Shown here one piece after another: positions 1 to 8,760 of a stretch of DNA of 38,211 bases. A program made the position numbers and the translations under genes. Source of the DNA: Gammaproteobacteria bacterium (GTDB lineage: Bacteria; Pseudomonadota; Gammaproteobacteria; Legionellales; Legionellaceae); the NCBI GenBank assembly GCA_013289415.1, contig JABDAB010000012.1, forward strand, positions 1-38,211, written 5' to 3'. Numbering within the stretch: the first letter of the stretch is position 1; each line of letters begins with the position of its first letter. The notes below the pieces were generated by a model that did no database searches, was not told where the DNA came from, and worked only from the letters and a program-made list of their open reading frames with translations.

Positions 1-234
1 CAAGGCCTGATGCAAAGCTCAAATATGTCGTGGATATCTACACTGGCATCGGGTGCTCCGATAATTAATCAGGCTTCCAGTGTAAACGCTATTACCGCAG
101 GAACACTGGAAGGCTCTAATGTTGATTTAACTGAACAATTGGTGATGTTGATGGGTGCGCAACATGATTTCCAGGCGAATGCACAGGTTTCACAGGCCTA
201 TAATCAAATGCTTCAAACCATCGAGAAAATGTAA
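1..234 (+). CDS. flgE: Flagellar hook protein FlgE, C-terminal fragment
   Basis: The reading frame is open from the first base, so only about the last 77 residues of the gene are in the window. The fragment holds the typical C-terminal helix of axial flagellar proteins: GTLEGSNVDLTEQLVMLMGA followed by a Gln/Ala-rich stretch ending QTIEKM. FlgE polymerises into the hook, the universal joint between rod and filament. flgF follows 15 bp later with a good Shine-Dalgarno (GGAGTG), which is the standard flgEFG order. FlgF or FlgG identity is excluded because complete copies of both follow. The rest of the gene, and probably flgB-flgD, lie upstream of the window. Confidence 0.88.
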   Translation, partial: QGLMQSSNMSWISTLASGAPIINQASSVNAITAGTLEGSNVDLTEQLVMLMGAQHDFQANAQVSQAYNQMLQTIEKM

Positions 235-249
235 CTGACGGAGTGAAAT

Positions 250-999
250 ATGGTTGATACAGCTTTATTTGTTGGTATGAGTGGTGCTAAAGACTCCATG
301 CGCTCGTTACAGGTTATTTCCAATAACCTTGCCAATGCGAATACGATAGGCTTTCAGGCTGATTATGAAACCATGAAGTCGTATTCAGATACGCAACCGG
401 GTTTGCAAACTCGCTCATACAGTGCTGGGGGGGTCACCAGTTCTGATTTTAAACCAGGCCCGATTATTCAAACAGGAGGGGAGCTCGATATTGCCATTAT
501 GGGGCCTGGTTTTATTGCTGTTCAAACGAAGGATGGTCAAGAAGGCTATACGCGCGCTGGCAATCTAAAAATCACACCAGAAGGTTTGCTACTAACCAGC
601 AAAGGCGATATGGTATTAAGTGACAAAGGAGTTATCAATATTCCTTTGGCAACTAAACTGAATATCAATGAATTTGGAGAAATTACCGCGCAATTACCCG
701 GCGAAAGTGCCAAGCAACTGGCTAAATTAGGTAACATAAAACTGGTTCATATTCCCCCCAGCTCATTGCAAAAAGGAGAGGATGGCCTGTTTCATTTAAT
801 GGGAGATAGCGAAGAACCCAAGGCCGACCACACCGTTAAAATTCAATCCGGTGCACTGGAAGGAAGTAATGTGAATTCTATCCTTGCGTTGACGCAATTA
901 ATTGACGTATCCAGGCAATTTGAAATGCATACCAAAATGATGAAAAACATAGAAGATAATTCATCCAAATCGAATCAATTACTGGATGGAACCGCTTAG
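250..999 (+). CDS. flgF: Flagellar proximal rod protein FlgF
   Basis: The product is 249 residues, the usual length for FlgF. It starts with the axial-protein N-terminus, with the signature SNNLANANTIGFQ near residues 25-37, and ends with the matching C-terminal helix (GALEGSNVNSILALTQLI). FlgF forms part of the proximal rod in the periplasm and is exported by the flagellar type III system, so it needs no signal peptide. The ATG at 250 is preceded by GGAGTG at a good distance. The gene lies between flgE and flgG, as expected. Confidence 0.95.
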   Translation: MVDTALFVGMSGAKDSMRSLQVISNNLANANTIGFQADYETMKSYSDTQPGLQTRSYSAGGVTSSDFKPGPIIQTGGELDIAIMGPGFIAVQTKDGQEGYTRAGNLKITPEGLLLTSKGDMVLSDKGVINIPLATKLNINEFGEITAQLPGESAKQLAKLGNIKLVHIPPSSLQKGEDGLFHLMGDSEEPKADHTVKIQSGALEGSNVNSILALTQLIDVSRQFEMHTKMMKNIEDNSSKSNQLLDGTA

Positions 1000-1036
1000 G
1001 ATTGCTCAAATACATTAAATTACAGGAGTAAACAAC

Positions 1037-1819
1037 ATGGATGCTGCTTTATGGACCGCAAAAACAGGATTGGAAGCCCATCATACGGCTATAGGCATTA
1101 TCAGTAATAATTTGGCTAACGCCAATACCCCTGCTTTCAAGAAAAATCGACCCGAGTTTGAAGATCTGCCTTATCAGGTCGTAACTCAACCCGGCTCCCC
1201 CACCTCGACCGTCACCAATTTACCGAGCGGCGTAGTCATTGGAACTGGGGTAAGATTGGCTGACAATAAGAAAATGTTCTCTGATGGATCCCAAATCAGC
1301 ACGGACAACCCACTGGATATTGCGATATCAGGCCGAGGTTTCTTGCAAATCCAGATCCCCAATCAATCAGAAGCAGCGTATACCCGCGCTGGAACATTAC
1401 AAATCAATGAGTTAGGCCAACTGGCTTTACCGAATGGGTATCTTGTGCAGCCGACCATTACAATTCCTGAGGGTTCAAAACAAATCAACATCAGCGCCGA
1501 TGGCATCGTGTCGATTACAAATGATACTGCCACGCAACAAGTAGGACAATTAGAGTTATTTGATTTTATCAATCCAACCGGTTTACAGGCTGTGGGTGAA
1601 AATCTGTATTTGGAAACGGTGGCCAGTGGAGTTCCTACGACTGGAACACCCGGGTTAAATGGATTTGGTAAATTGCGACAAGGTGCATTGGAATCATCTA
1701 ATGTTAACATTGTAGAGGAAATGGTCAGTTTAATTGAAGCTCAGCGGTCATTTGAGATCACATCAAAAGCCATTTCGGCGATTGATAATATGCTGCAACA
1801 TCTAAGTCGAGATATATAA
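1037..1819 (+). CDS. flgG: Flagellar distal rod protein FlgG
   Basis: The product is 260 residues, matching the family length. The N-terminal signature ISNNLANANTPAFKK lies near residues 22-36, and the C-terminal axial helix reads GALESSNVNIVEEMVSLIEA. FlgG builds the distal rod, which crosses the peptidoglycan and carries the P and L rings. Its ATG is preceded by CAGGAG. flgH begins only 3 bp after the stop codon, so the two are almost certainly co-transcribed. Confidence 0.96.
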   Translation: MDAALWTAKTGLEAHHTAIGIISNNLANANTPAFKKNRPEFEDLPYQVVTQPGSPTSTVTNLPSGVVIGTGVRLADNKKMFSDGSQISTDNPLDIAISGRGFLQIQIPNQSEAAYTRAGTLQINELGQLALPNGYLVQPTITIPEGSKQINISADGIVSITNDTATQQVGQLELFDFINPTGLQAVGENLYLETVASGVPTTGTPGLNGFGKLRQGALESSNVNIVEEMVSLIEAQRSFEITSKAISAIDNMLQHLSRDI

Positions 1820-1822
1820 ATA

Positions 1823-2503
1823 ATGCTTAACTACTCGCTCCGTCGCAAAGAACAGGCAAAACACTGGATTTTATTAACCCTAACAGCGTTACTGACCTCC
1901 TGTGCCTCTTTGTTAACAGACCAAGTCGTGTATCAACCCGCCATGCCGATCGATGTGCCCCCTCCTCCACAGACACGAGGCACTATTTATCAAGCAGGAT
2001 ACAATGTCAGTTTGTATGAAGACCGGGTTGCGCGCCGCGTAGGCGATGTATTAACCGTCAGGTTAGAGGAAGCCACACAGGGGGTCTATAGCGCGAAAAC
2101 AAAAACAAACAGAAATGCGCAGCTTGATTATCCTTTACCTACAATTTTTGGAAAACCCACTGTAGGTGCTATCGTTGAGACCAATACGAATCAGATATTT
2201 GATAGCAAGGGCGACAGTAACCAAAGCAATAAATTAGACGGTACCATCTCTGTTACGGTGACGCGGGTGTTGAGTAATAATAATTTGGTTATTCAGGGTG
2301 AATCGTGGGTATCAATCAACCAAGGCCATGAATATGTTCAGTTGACAGGGGTCGTACGCCCTGAAGATATTACTCCTCTCAATACCGTATCATCGCAACG
2401 GATAGCCGGTGCCCAAATTAAATATGGCGCCAGAGGACAAGCGGGACAAGCGACTTCGATGGGTCTCATAACCAACTTATTTAATAAATATTACCCTTAT
2501 TAA
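1823..2503 (+). CDS. flgH: Flagellar L-ring lipoprotein FlgH
   Basis: The product is 226 residues, a normal FlgH length. It has a lipoprotein signal peptide with lipobox LLTSC (Cys27), and the FlgH core includes VARRVGDVLTVRLEE and VTRVLSNNNLVIQGE. FlgH forms the L ring in the outer membrane around the distal rod. The start is odd: the ATG at 1823 has no clear Shine-Dalgarno, and codons 3-10 (NYSLRRKE) match a dispersed repeat found elsewhere in the window (9368-9540, 29499-29603) in the same reading frame, so the n-region of the signal peptide may come from that repeat. flgI, normally the next gene, is not here but lies at 28343-29470 on the other strand. Confidence 0.95.
   Translation: MLNYSLRRKEQAKHWILLTLTALLTSCASLLTDQVVYQPAMPIDVPPPPQTRGTIYQAGYNVSLYEDRVARRVGDVLTVRLEEATQGVYSAKTKTNRNAQLDYPLPTIFGKPTVGAIVETNTNQIFDSKGDSNQSNKLDGTISVTVTRVLSNNNLVIQGESWVSINQGHEYVQLTGVVRPEDITPLNTVSSQRIAGAQIKYGARGQAGQATSMGLITNLFNKYYPY
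1827..1853 (+). repeat. Family A repeat, fragment A1 (left end only)
   Basis: The stretch beginning TTAACTACTCGCTCCGT at the start of flgH matches the left end of the full repeat at 9368 (TTAACTACTCACTCCGC) and of the copy at 29499. Similarity runs for about 25 bases with a few mismatches, then ends. Only this end is present. It lies wholly inside flgH codons 2-11. Because it is short, chance similarity cannot be fully excluded, but the agreement in both sequence and reading frame with the other copies supports it. Confidence 0.55.
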
Positions 2504-2561
2504 TCACAGTAACTCCCCACGTCAGGATGATGTGGGTAATTATTAATCACATCAGGATGAT
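2497..2561 (+). repeat. Imperfect tandem duplication with hairpin at the flgH-flgK junction
   Basis: TTATTAATCACA occurs at 2497-2508, where it contains the flgH stop, and again at 2540-2551. TCAGGATGAT occurs at 2522-2531 and again at 2552-2561, where it provides the flgK Shine-Dalgarno. The first unit also forms a hairpin at 2516-2536: arms CCCACGTC and GATGTGGG, eight pairs with one G-U, loop AGGAT. There is no T-run, so it is not a classic terminator. The duplication lies exactly where flgI and flgJ would be expected. Confidence 0.6.
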
Positions 2562-2566
2562 AAATT

Positions 2567-4519
2567 ATGAGCTCACTTTTTGAAATAGGTTCGCGCGGTC
2601 TTACAGCATCGCAATATGCCTTAGCCATAACGAGTAAAAACATAGCCAATGTAAATAGTCCATCCTATAGTCGGCTTGACGTCCAATTTTCAGAGGCGTT
2701 TGGCGCCGGATTCGGAAACGGTGTTAATGTGTCGGATGTACTCCGTATATTTGATGACATCACCAATAAAAACGTGCAGAAAATGACAAGCGAATTCGGG
2801 CGCGCGTCCACGTTTTCGCAAAATACCAAATATCTTGAGTTGATATTTGATGGTAAAAAGAATGGCATTGAAAATGCCATGAACGGCGGTTTGAATGCTC
2901 TGAATAATATCAACTCAAACCCGTCCTCCATAACATCACGCGCATTGTATTTGAGCCAAATCAACAACATGATAGCCCACATGAACAATCTGGATAGTCA
3001 GCTTAATACAGAACAAAATAACATCAATACCGCATTAAATGCTGATGTTGTTAAAACAAATCAGGCACTACAGCAACTGGCTCAGCTAAATAATAGAATC
3101 ATATCCGCGGATGAAACAGAGCGAGCTGATCTACTGGATTCACGCGAGGCACTCCTTAATATCGTATCCACATATATTGGTATTGAAACCAGTACTGACA
3201 ATGCGGGTATATTGTCGATTAACCTTGGTAATGGCACACCCTTGCTGAACGGTAATTCTGCTAGTTCGCTGGTCACATCTCCTAGCGCTTCAGATCCAAC
3301 TCACCTGGATATTGCAGTTGAATTGAATCACTCGCGTATTCCCATCACCAGCATGATTACCCATGGCGAAATGGCAGGCCAACTCACTTACCAAAACAAT
3401 ACATTGCTTGAATCAAGAAATGCATTAGGTCGGCTAGCGTTGGTAGTCGCGCAAACAATGAATGCTCAAAATGAACTGGGCATAGACTTGAACGGTAATT
3501 TAGGTGAAGCAATATTTCAGGATATCAATACCCCCGTTGCCACAACAAATCGTGTCATCACGAATACCTCCAATCAAGGCATCGCTGATTTGACCGTTAC
3601 CATCGATGATGCCAGCCAATTAACCACCAGTGATTACCAGCTTACATTTGACTCCCCCACTCATTATCTGCTGGTGCGCAAATCAGATAATCAAATGCTG
3701 GCCTCTGGGGATATCAGTGCTTTTCCACAAAGCATTAATGCCGATGGTTTTTCAGTTAACATTGAGGGTGGAACCTGGGTGGCCGGTGATACATATACCC
3801 TGACACCTACAAAATATGGAGCACGTGATATCAACGTCGCCATGACCGATGCAGCCAAGCTTGCCTTGGGTTTTCCTGTGATTGCTGCGTCTGCTCCAGG
3901 TAATCAAGGTGATGCTCAATTCGTATTAACCGCCATAACAGACACGACAACCTCTGCTTTTTCAATCCCCAAACAACTGAATCCACCCATCATGGTCGAA
4001 TTTACATCCGCAACGATGTATCAACTCATCAGTGCCGTTGATAACACAGTGATAGAGGCAGGCATTCCCTATGACCCAACCAATGGTGTGGAGGTATTTC
4101 CAACGCCTGGAGGGTTTGATCCGGGTTATAGAGTTCATTTATCAGGAAGCAGTCAGGCCGGAGATGCTTTTACTCTAAATTACAATATTAATGGAAGTGG
4201 CGATAATCGAAATGGGCTAATGATGGCAAACTTGGCCCAACAAGGTACGCTCGATAATGGTTCATTAAATTTCAATCAAGCCTATACGGCTATCAGTTCC
4301 AATATTGCCTCGGCGGTAAATTTTTCAACCACGATGCTGGAATGCAGTGATACGATGAAAAAGCAGTCTGAGTTCAAACGGAATCAAATTTCCGCCGTGA
4401 GCTTGCAGGAGGAAACGGTCAATTTAACTCGATTTCAACAGACCTATCAAGCCAGCGCAAAGATTATTGAGGCTGGACAAAAAATATTTGATATTTTAAT
4501 GTCCTTAACAAGGAGATAA
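2567..4519 (+). CDS. flgK: Flagellar hook-filament junction protein 1, FlgK
   Basis: The product is 650 residues, within the FlgK range. The N-terminus carries the HAP1 pattern (FEIGSRGLTASQYALAITSK, then NIANVNSPSYSR), and the C-terminus carries the paired axial helix (ETVNLTRFQQTYQASAKIIE). The large middle part is the variable exposed domain. FlgK is exported and forms the first junction zone on the hook; FlgN, encoded at 26612-27088, is its usual chaperone. The ATG at 2567 is preceded by AGGATGAT. flgL starts 2 bp after its stop. Confidence 0.95.
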   Translation: MSSLFEIGSRGLTASQYALAITSKNIANVNSPSYSRLDVQFSEAFGAGFGNGVNVSDVLRIFDDITNKNVQKMTSEFGRASTFSQNTKYLELIFDGKKNGIENAMNGGLNALNNINSNPSSITSRALYLSQINNMIAHMNNLDSQLNTEQNNINTALNADVVKTNQALQQLAQLNNRIISADETERADLLDSREALLNIVSTYIGIETSTDNAGILSINLGNGTPLLNGNSASSLVTSPSASDPTHLDIAVELNHSRIPITSMITHGEMAGQLTYQNNTLLESRNALGRLALVVAQTMNAQNELGIDLNGNLGEAIFQDINTPVATTNRVITNTSNQGIADLTVTIDDASQLTTSDYQLTFDSPTHYLLVRKSDNQMLASGDISAFPQSINADGFSVNIEGGTWVAGDTYTLTPTKYGARDINVAMTDAAKLALGFPVIAASAPGNQGDAQFVLTAITDTTTSAFSIPKQLNPPIMVEFTSATMYQLISAVDNTVIEAGIPYDPTNGVEVFPTPGGFDPGYRVHLSGSSQAGDAFTLNYNINGSGDNRNGLMMANLAQQGTLDNGSLNFNQAYTAISSNIASAVNFSTTMLECSDTMKKQSEFKRNQISAVSLQEETVNLTRFQQTYQASAKIIEAGQKIFDILMSLTRR

Positions 4520-4521
4520 CC

Positions 4522-5763
4522 ATGCGATTCCCCACGATAGATCAATCCAATAATTCCATAGACTCCATGTCCAAACAGCTTGAACAGGTAAAACTGTTGC
4601 AAACACAAGTGTCAACAGGACAAAAAATACAACTGGCATCTGAGGATCCAGCTCTGGCCAATCGGATTATTGATGTACATTCTCATATTCAACGTCTAAA
4701 AGGCTTCGAACAAAATAGCATCCTTGCCGAAAACAGAACAAAAATAGTGGCAGAGGGTATTCAAGATAGCGTTAATCTCACGAATCAGATTCAAGAAGTT
4801 CTAATCCATGCGCAAAATGACACGTTAAGTAATAGTGACCGGTCGAATCTCGCTGAAGAACTTAAAGGCTATCTTCAAAATATAATGGATATTGCAAACA
4901 CACAGGACAGTGATGGCAATTATATTTTCTCAGGTATGAACGTGGGTATACCCGCTTTTATACAAGAAGGCAGTCAATACGTATATCAGGGGAGTCAAGA
5001 CGGAACTCAGATACCCATCGGCGAGCATATCAACGTAATCTATAATGAATCAGGTTATCAATTATTTGACTCAATTAAATTAGGAAATGGCACCTTTACT
5101 GTGTCCGCCGATTCAGTAAATAACACAGGAACGGGGGTGATAAATCCTGGTAATTTAAGTTCATCTACAAATTACATCCAAGATGACTATAAAATAACCA
5201 TTGTGACCAATGCTTCCGGGCAGATAGCATACCAGTTAATTGCAACCAATGGTGGTCAATTGATCCCCATACCACCTGCTACAACACCTGATAATGCCCC
5301 AGCTTACATTGCAGGCCAAACCATTGAACAGAATGGGATCAGCATTCAAATTACGGGTGAACCCAATGTCGGTGATACATTTTCCATTGAAACCAGCACA
5401 ACCGATAATATTTTTAACATCTTGCAAAATATGATTAACACCTTAAGTACCCCAATTTACTCTGAAAAAGAAAAAACGGATTTGCATCAAGCTCTCAGTG
5501 ATCAGGCCTCTAACATGAAACAAGTCTCGAATCATTTTCAGACCCGACTTGTTGATGCAGGTTATCGAGGAAAAATGATAGATGATTATCTTGCTATCAA
5601 TCAAAACAGATTAATTGATGCCGAAATCATGTTTGGGAAATTATCAGATACCGATTTAGGCCAGGCCATTTCCGAATTAACACAACGCTTAACAACTCTG
5701 GAAGTCACGCAACAAACCTACCTTAAAATTCAGGAGACATATTTTGATCTTTTAAATTCATAA
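4522..5763 (+). CDS. flgL: Flagellar hook-filament junction protein 3, FlgL
   Basis: The product is 413 residues and flagellin-like at both ends. The N-terminal helix contains QVSTGQKIQLASEDPALANR (the flagellin-type SxG...A-D-P pattern), and the C-terminal helix contains QRLTTLEVTQQTYLKIQETY. FlgL forms the second junction ring, on which the filament grows. A strong Shine-Dalgarno (AAGGAGATAACC) overlaps the end of flgK, so translation of the two is probably coupled. The middle domain is long for a FlgL but has no recognised extra motif. This is the last gene of the flg group; a 74-bp gap follows. Confidence 0.93.
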   Translation: MRFPTIDQSNNSIDSMSKQLEQVKLLQTQVSTGQKIQLASEDPALANRIIDVHSHIQRLKGFEQNSILAENRTKIVAEGIQDSVNLTNQIQEVLIHAQNDTLSNSDRSNLAEELKGYLQNIMDIANTQDSDGNYIFSGMNVGIPAFIQEGSQYVYQGSQDGTQIPIGEHINVIYNESGYQLFDSIKLGNGTFTVSADSVNNTGTGVINPGNLSSSTNYIQDDYKITIVTNASGQIAYQLIATNGGQLIPIPPATTPDNAPAYIAGQTIEQNGISIQITGEPNVGDTFSIETSTTDNIFNILQNMINTLSTPIYSEKEKTDLHQALSDQASNMKQVSNHFQTRLVDAGYRGKMIDDYLAINQNRLIDAEIMFGKLSDTDLGQAISELTQRLTTLEVTQQTYLKIQETYFDLLNS

Positions 5764-5769
5764 TTTAGA

Positions 5770-5799
5770 TTGACATTAGTGTGATATTAACGTTATCTA
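5770..5799 (+). promoter_or_regulatory. Weak candidate sigma-70 promoter for the fliE operon
   Basis: The flgL-fliE gap contains TTGACA at 5770-5775 and TATCTA at 5794-5799 with an 18-bp spacer. The -35 is perfect and the -10 is poor. No sigma-54 -24/-12 pair (GG-N10-GC) and no convincing sigma-28 site was seen in this gap. Confidence 0.3.
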
Positions 5800-5837
5800 A
5801 GTTAATATAAATAAATACGTTAAAACAGGTATGAATT

Positions 5838-6185
5838 ATGAATGCAATACCCAGTATGGCTATCTCAAGAATAGATATAGATGAAACATTATCAAAAATA
5901 CGCAGTATATCAAGCAAGTCGGCTGTGTTTGGCGATATAAATCCAGTTAACAGTTCCAAATTCAGTCAAATTATGTCTGTTGCCAAAGAGTCCATATCAG
6001 GCATAAACAACAGTCAGTTGCAGGCTGAATCCGTAAAAAATGCATACATATCTGGAGACCCTAATGTTTCTATTTCACAGGTCATGATGACGACTATGAA
6101 ATCTAAAGTCGCATTTGAAGGGTTGTTGGTTGTTCGCAACAAATTACTGGAAGCATATAAAGAAATTATGAATATGCCTGTCTGA
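5838..6185 (+). CDS. fliE: Flagellar hook-basal body adaptor protein FliE
   Basis: The product is 115 residues, the usual FliE size. The C-terminal half is characteristic: VSISQVMMTTMKSKVAFEG, then a helix ending EAYKEIMNMPV. FliE sits between the MS ring (FliF) and the proximal rod and is exported by the type III apparatus. It heads the fliEFGHIJ-type operon. The ATG at 5838 is preceded by a weak AGG. fliF follows 35 bp downstream. Confidence 0.93.
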   Translation: MNAIPSMAISRIDIDETLSKIRSISSKSAVFGDINPVNSSKFSQIMSVAKESISGINNSQLQAESVKNAYISGDPNVSISQVMMTTMKSKVAFEGLLVVRNKLLEAYKEIMNMPV

Positions 6186-6220
6186 TTTAGACATTGTAAC
6201 AGGATGTAAAGGTGGTTTTT

Positions 6221-7786
6221 ATGGATAAAAATCTTGGACACGCTGTTGAGCAAATTAAAGCCATTTTTGATTTTGATATTGTTCGCAGACTGTTTTTTTT
6301 AGCCGGTATAGCAATCAGCGTTGCGATTGGATTCAGCGTCTATCAATGGACAAAAGATCCCATTTATAGACCCTTGGACTACCGGGTTAATGATCAAAAT
6401 TTTACATCCATCATTGACGCCCTTGAAAAGGGAAATATCCCGTACAAACTCAACGAAGTCAATGGCGTTATTTCCGTTCCAGCAGCCGATATCAATCGCG
6501 CAAAACGCGAGTTATCTGCGTCAGGGATTCAAAAAGAAGAGGGATTTAATTTCTCATTTTTAAATGATAAAAACAAATTGGGATCCAGTCAGTTTTTGGA
6601 AAACGCCCGGTATATCCATGCATTGGAAGCCGACTTGGCAAAAACGATCTCGTCAATACAGGGTATTTCTTCTGCAAAAGTCAATATAGCCAAACCTCAA
6701 AACAATATATTTGCTGATGAAAACTCAAGAACCACCGCATCAATCATTGTTAATATTAAACCCGGTTATGAAGCTGATAAAGAAAAAATACGTTCAATCA
6801 TACAATTGGTTTCCGCGAGTGTTCCTGAGCTTGATCCCACCAGCGTGGCAATAACAGATCAATACGGGCATTATTTGTCATCGGCAAGTAGTGAAGAATT
6901 TATTTATAATCAGGAGCAGATTAACTACCAGCATACGATAGAAAATAATTACCAAAAAAGAATTCAAGCGCTGATTTTACCCATGTTAGGTGAAAACAAA
7001 GCGAGTATAAATGTCAATGCCGACATGGATTTTACGCAGCAAGAAGAATCTAAAGAGGAATATGATCCCACACAAACTGCCGTTCGAAGCGAGCAATCGT
7101 CAACAGATGGAAGCTCTTCTTCATCTGGAGCAGGTGTACCCGGGGCGTTAACAAACCAACCCCCGTCCAGTTCAGGCACCCCATCACCCTCTCCCGGTCA
7201 AAGTGTTGGACAGACCCGAACCGAAGCGGTAAAAAACTATGAAGTGAGTAAATCAACGACGTATGTAAAAAAAGACCACTTGCAGATCAAAAGCATCTCG
7301 GTCGCCATCGTTTTAGACAATGAACTGATTTATGATGAAAAAACAAAAAAAATGGTCAGTAAGCCCCTGGATAAAAACAAGCTGAACAATATAACTGAAT
7401 TGGTCAAATCCGCTATTGGCTATAATGAAACACGAGGTGACAGGGTCACGGTAATTAATAGTAGCTTTATTCAACCTCCGATAGAGGCAGACATAAAAGC
7501 AAGAATGTGGGATGAGCCTTGGTTCTGGGATTTAATTAAAAAGTTCGCAGGGATTATTCTTGGATTTTTATTTCTGATTATTATTTATCGAAAAATTGCA
7601 CCGGACTTTATCCATGCGAAAGCAAAGAAAGACGGAGGAGCTACAATAGGACTTGCTGATCAAAACAGTGGAATAACACCCGAGATGATACAACTGAAAA
7701 ATGAACAAATCGAGATTTTAAGGCTATTGGTAGGAAAGGATCCCAATAAAGTATCCGGAGTCATCAAAAAGTGGGTTGCCAGGTGA
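6221..7786 (+). CDS. fliF: Flagellar MS-ring protein FliF
   Basis: FliF forms the MS ring in the inner membrane, on which the whole flagellum assembles. I place the start at ATG 6221 (521 residues) because AAAGGTGG ends 5 bp upstream; the in-frame GTG at 6212 would put that site inside the gene. An N-terminal membrane segment lies near residues 20-40, followed by periplasmic ring-building modules (EGFNFSFL, QFLENARYIHALEADLAKTI). A Ser/Pro/Gly-rich linker comes next, with a second membrane segment near 440-460 (FAGIILGFLFLIIIYR). The cytoplasmic tail ends in a FliG-binding-like helix (LRLLVGKDPNKVSGVIKKWV). At 521 residues it is somewhat shorter than common FliF (about 550-570). Confidence 0.95.
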   Translation: MDKNLGHAVEQIKAIFDFDIVRRLFFLAGIAISVAIGFSVYQWTKDPIYRPLDYRVNDQNFTSIIDALEKGNIPYKLNEVNGVISVPAADINRAKRELSASGIQKEEGFNFSFLNDKNKLGSSQFLENARYIHALEADLAKTISSIQGISSAKVNIAKPQNNIFADENSRTTASIIVNIKPGYEADKEKIRSIIQLVSASVPELDPTSVAITDQYGHYLSSASSEEFIYNQEQINYQHTIENNYQKRIQALILPMLGENKASINVNADMDFTQQEESKEEYDPTQTAVRSEQSSTDGSSSSSGAGVPGALTNQPPSSSGTPSPSPGQSVGQTRTEAVKNYEVSKSTTYVKKDHLQIKSISVAIVLDNELIYDEKTKKMVSKPLDKNKLNNITELVKSAIGYNETRGDRVTVINSSFIQPPIEADIKARMWDEPWFWDLIKKFAGIILGFLFLIIIYRKIAPDFIHAKAKKDGGATIGLADQNSGITPEMIQLKNEQIEILRLLVGKDPNKVSGVIKKWVAR

Positions 7787-8760
7787 TGGATAAATTAAAA
7801 AATGCAGCGATTATATTGTTGGGCATGGGTGAGTCGTGTGCGACTGAGATTTTAAAAAATTTAAGCCCTAAAGAAGTGGAATCCATTATCGAGACCATGA
7901 ATCATATGGGAGAGATTTCTGAACATGAAGTCATCAAAGCACTGAATGCATTTTTTAATGAAACCAATACAACAACGGGGATTCACGTTACATCCAATGA
8001 ATACTTTCGAAAAACGTTATTGTCTGCTGTTGGGCAAGATAAAGCCGGTACCATTTTTGACGAAACATACATGGCAGACGAGTTAAAAGGATGTGAATTA
8101 TTAAAGTGGCAGCCCCTCTATTCGATTGTAGATGTATTGGAAGACGAGCATCCTCAAATCATTACCGTTGCCTTGATGTGTCTTGATAGCGATAGGTCGG
8201 CTCAGATACTACGTCTTTTTCCGCAAGAGTTAAGCAAAAATATCATTAAACGAATAACGCAGTTAACCCCTGTTTCATCGTATGCAATGAACACGCTGTC
8301 AGAGTATTTGGAAGAGAAATTTACTCAATCTGAAAAATTCAAGTTAATCACGGCGGATGGTATCAATATAGCTGCAAATATTATTGCCAATATGGATGCA
8401 AAAGCTGAGGATGACGTCATGTCGTATTTAACCACGGAAAACAATGAAACATATGAAAAAATACAAGAGCGGTTATTCCCATTTGAACGACTGGCAAAAT
8501 TAGACGGCAGGAGTATGCAAACATTGATCGCTGAAATATCGAATGATGAGCTTATTTTGGCACTGAATGGCGCGCAGGAATCCATTCAGGCAATGTTTTT
8601 TAAAAACATGTCCACTAAATCAGTCGACTTACTGAAGGATGACATTGATTCTGCAGGGCCTGTCAAAACACAAGATTCAATTGAAGCGAAAAAACGTATC
8701 GTGGCGTTAGCAAAAAAACTCATTGGTGAACAAAAAATTTATTTATCAGATGCAAAATGA
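7786..8760 (+). CDS. fliG: Flagellar motor switch protein FliG
   Basis: FliG is the rotor protein that couples FliF to the C ring and contacts MotA. I use ATG 7786, which overlaps the fliF stop (TGATG), giving 324 residues; a GTG at 7771 is in frame but lies within fliF. The middle domain has the EHPQ motif (VDVLEDEHPQIITVALMCL). The C-terminal torque domain keeps its charged pattern: LDGRSMQTLIAEISNDELIL, then KNMSTKSVDLLKDDIDSAGP and EAKKRIVALAKKL. These charged residues face MotA in characterised motors, so the motor looks functional. The end overlaps the fliH start. Confidence 0.95.
   Translation: MDKLKNAAIILLGMGESCATEILKNLSPKEVESIIETMNHMGEISEHEVIKALNAFFNETNTTTGIHVTSNEYFRKTLLSAVGQDKAGTIFDETYMADELKGCELLKWQPLYSIVDVLEDEHPQIITVALMCLDSDRSAQILRLFPQELSKNIIKRITQLTPVSSYAMNTLSEYLEEKFTQSEKFKLITADGINIAANIIANMDAKAEDDVMSYLTTENNETYEKIQERLFPFERLAKLDGRSMQTLIAEISNDELILALNGAQESIQAMFFKNMSTKSVDLLKDDIDSAGPVKTQDSIEAKKRIVALAKKLIGEQKIYLSDAK

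Noticed and set aside
5764-5837. A sigma-54 promoter for the fliE operon
   Set aside because: No GG-N10-GC pair with the TGGCAC/TTGC context is present in the gap.
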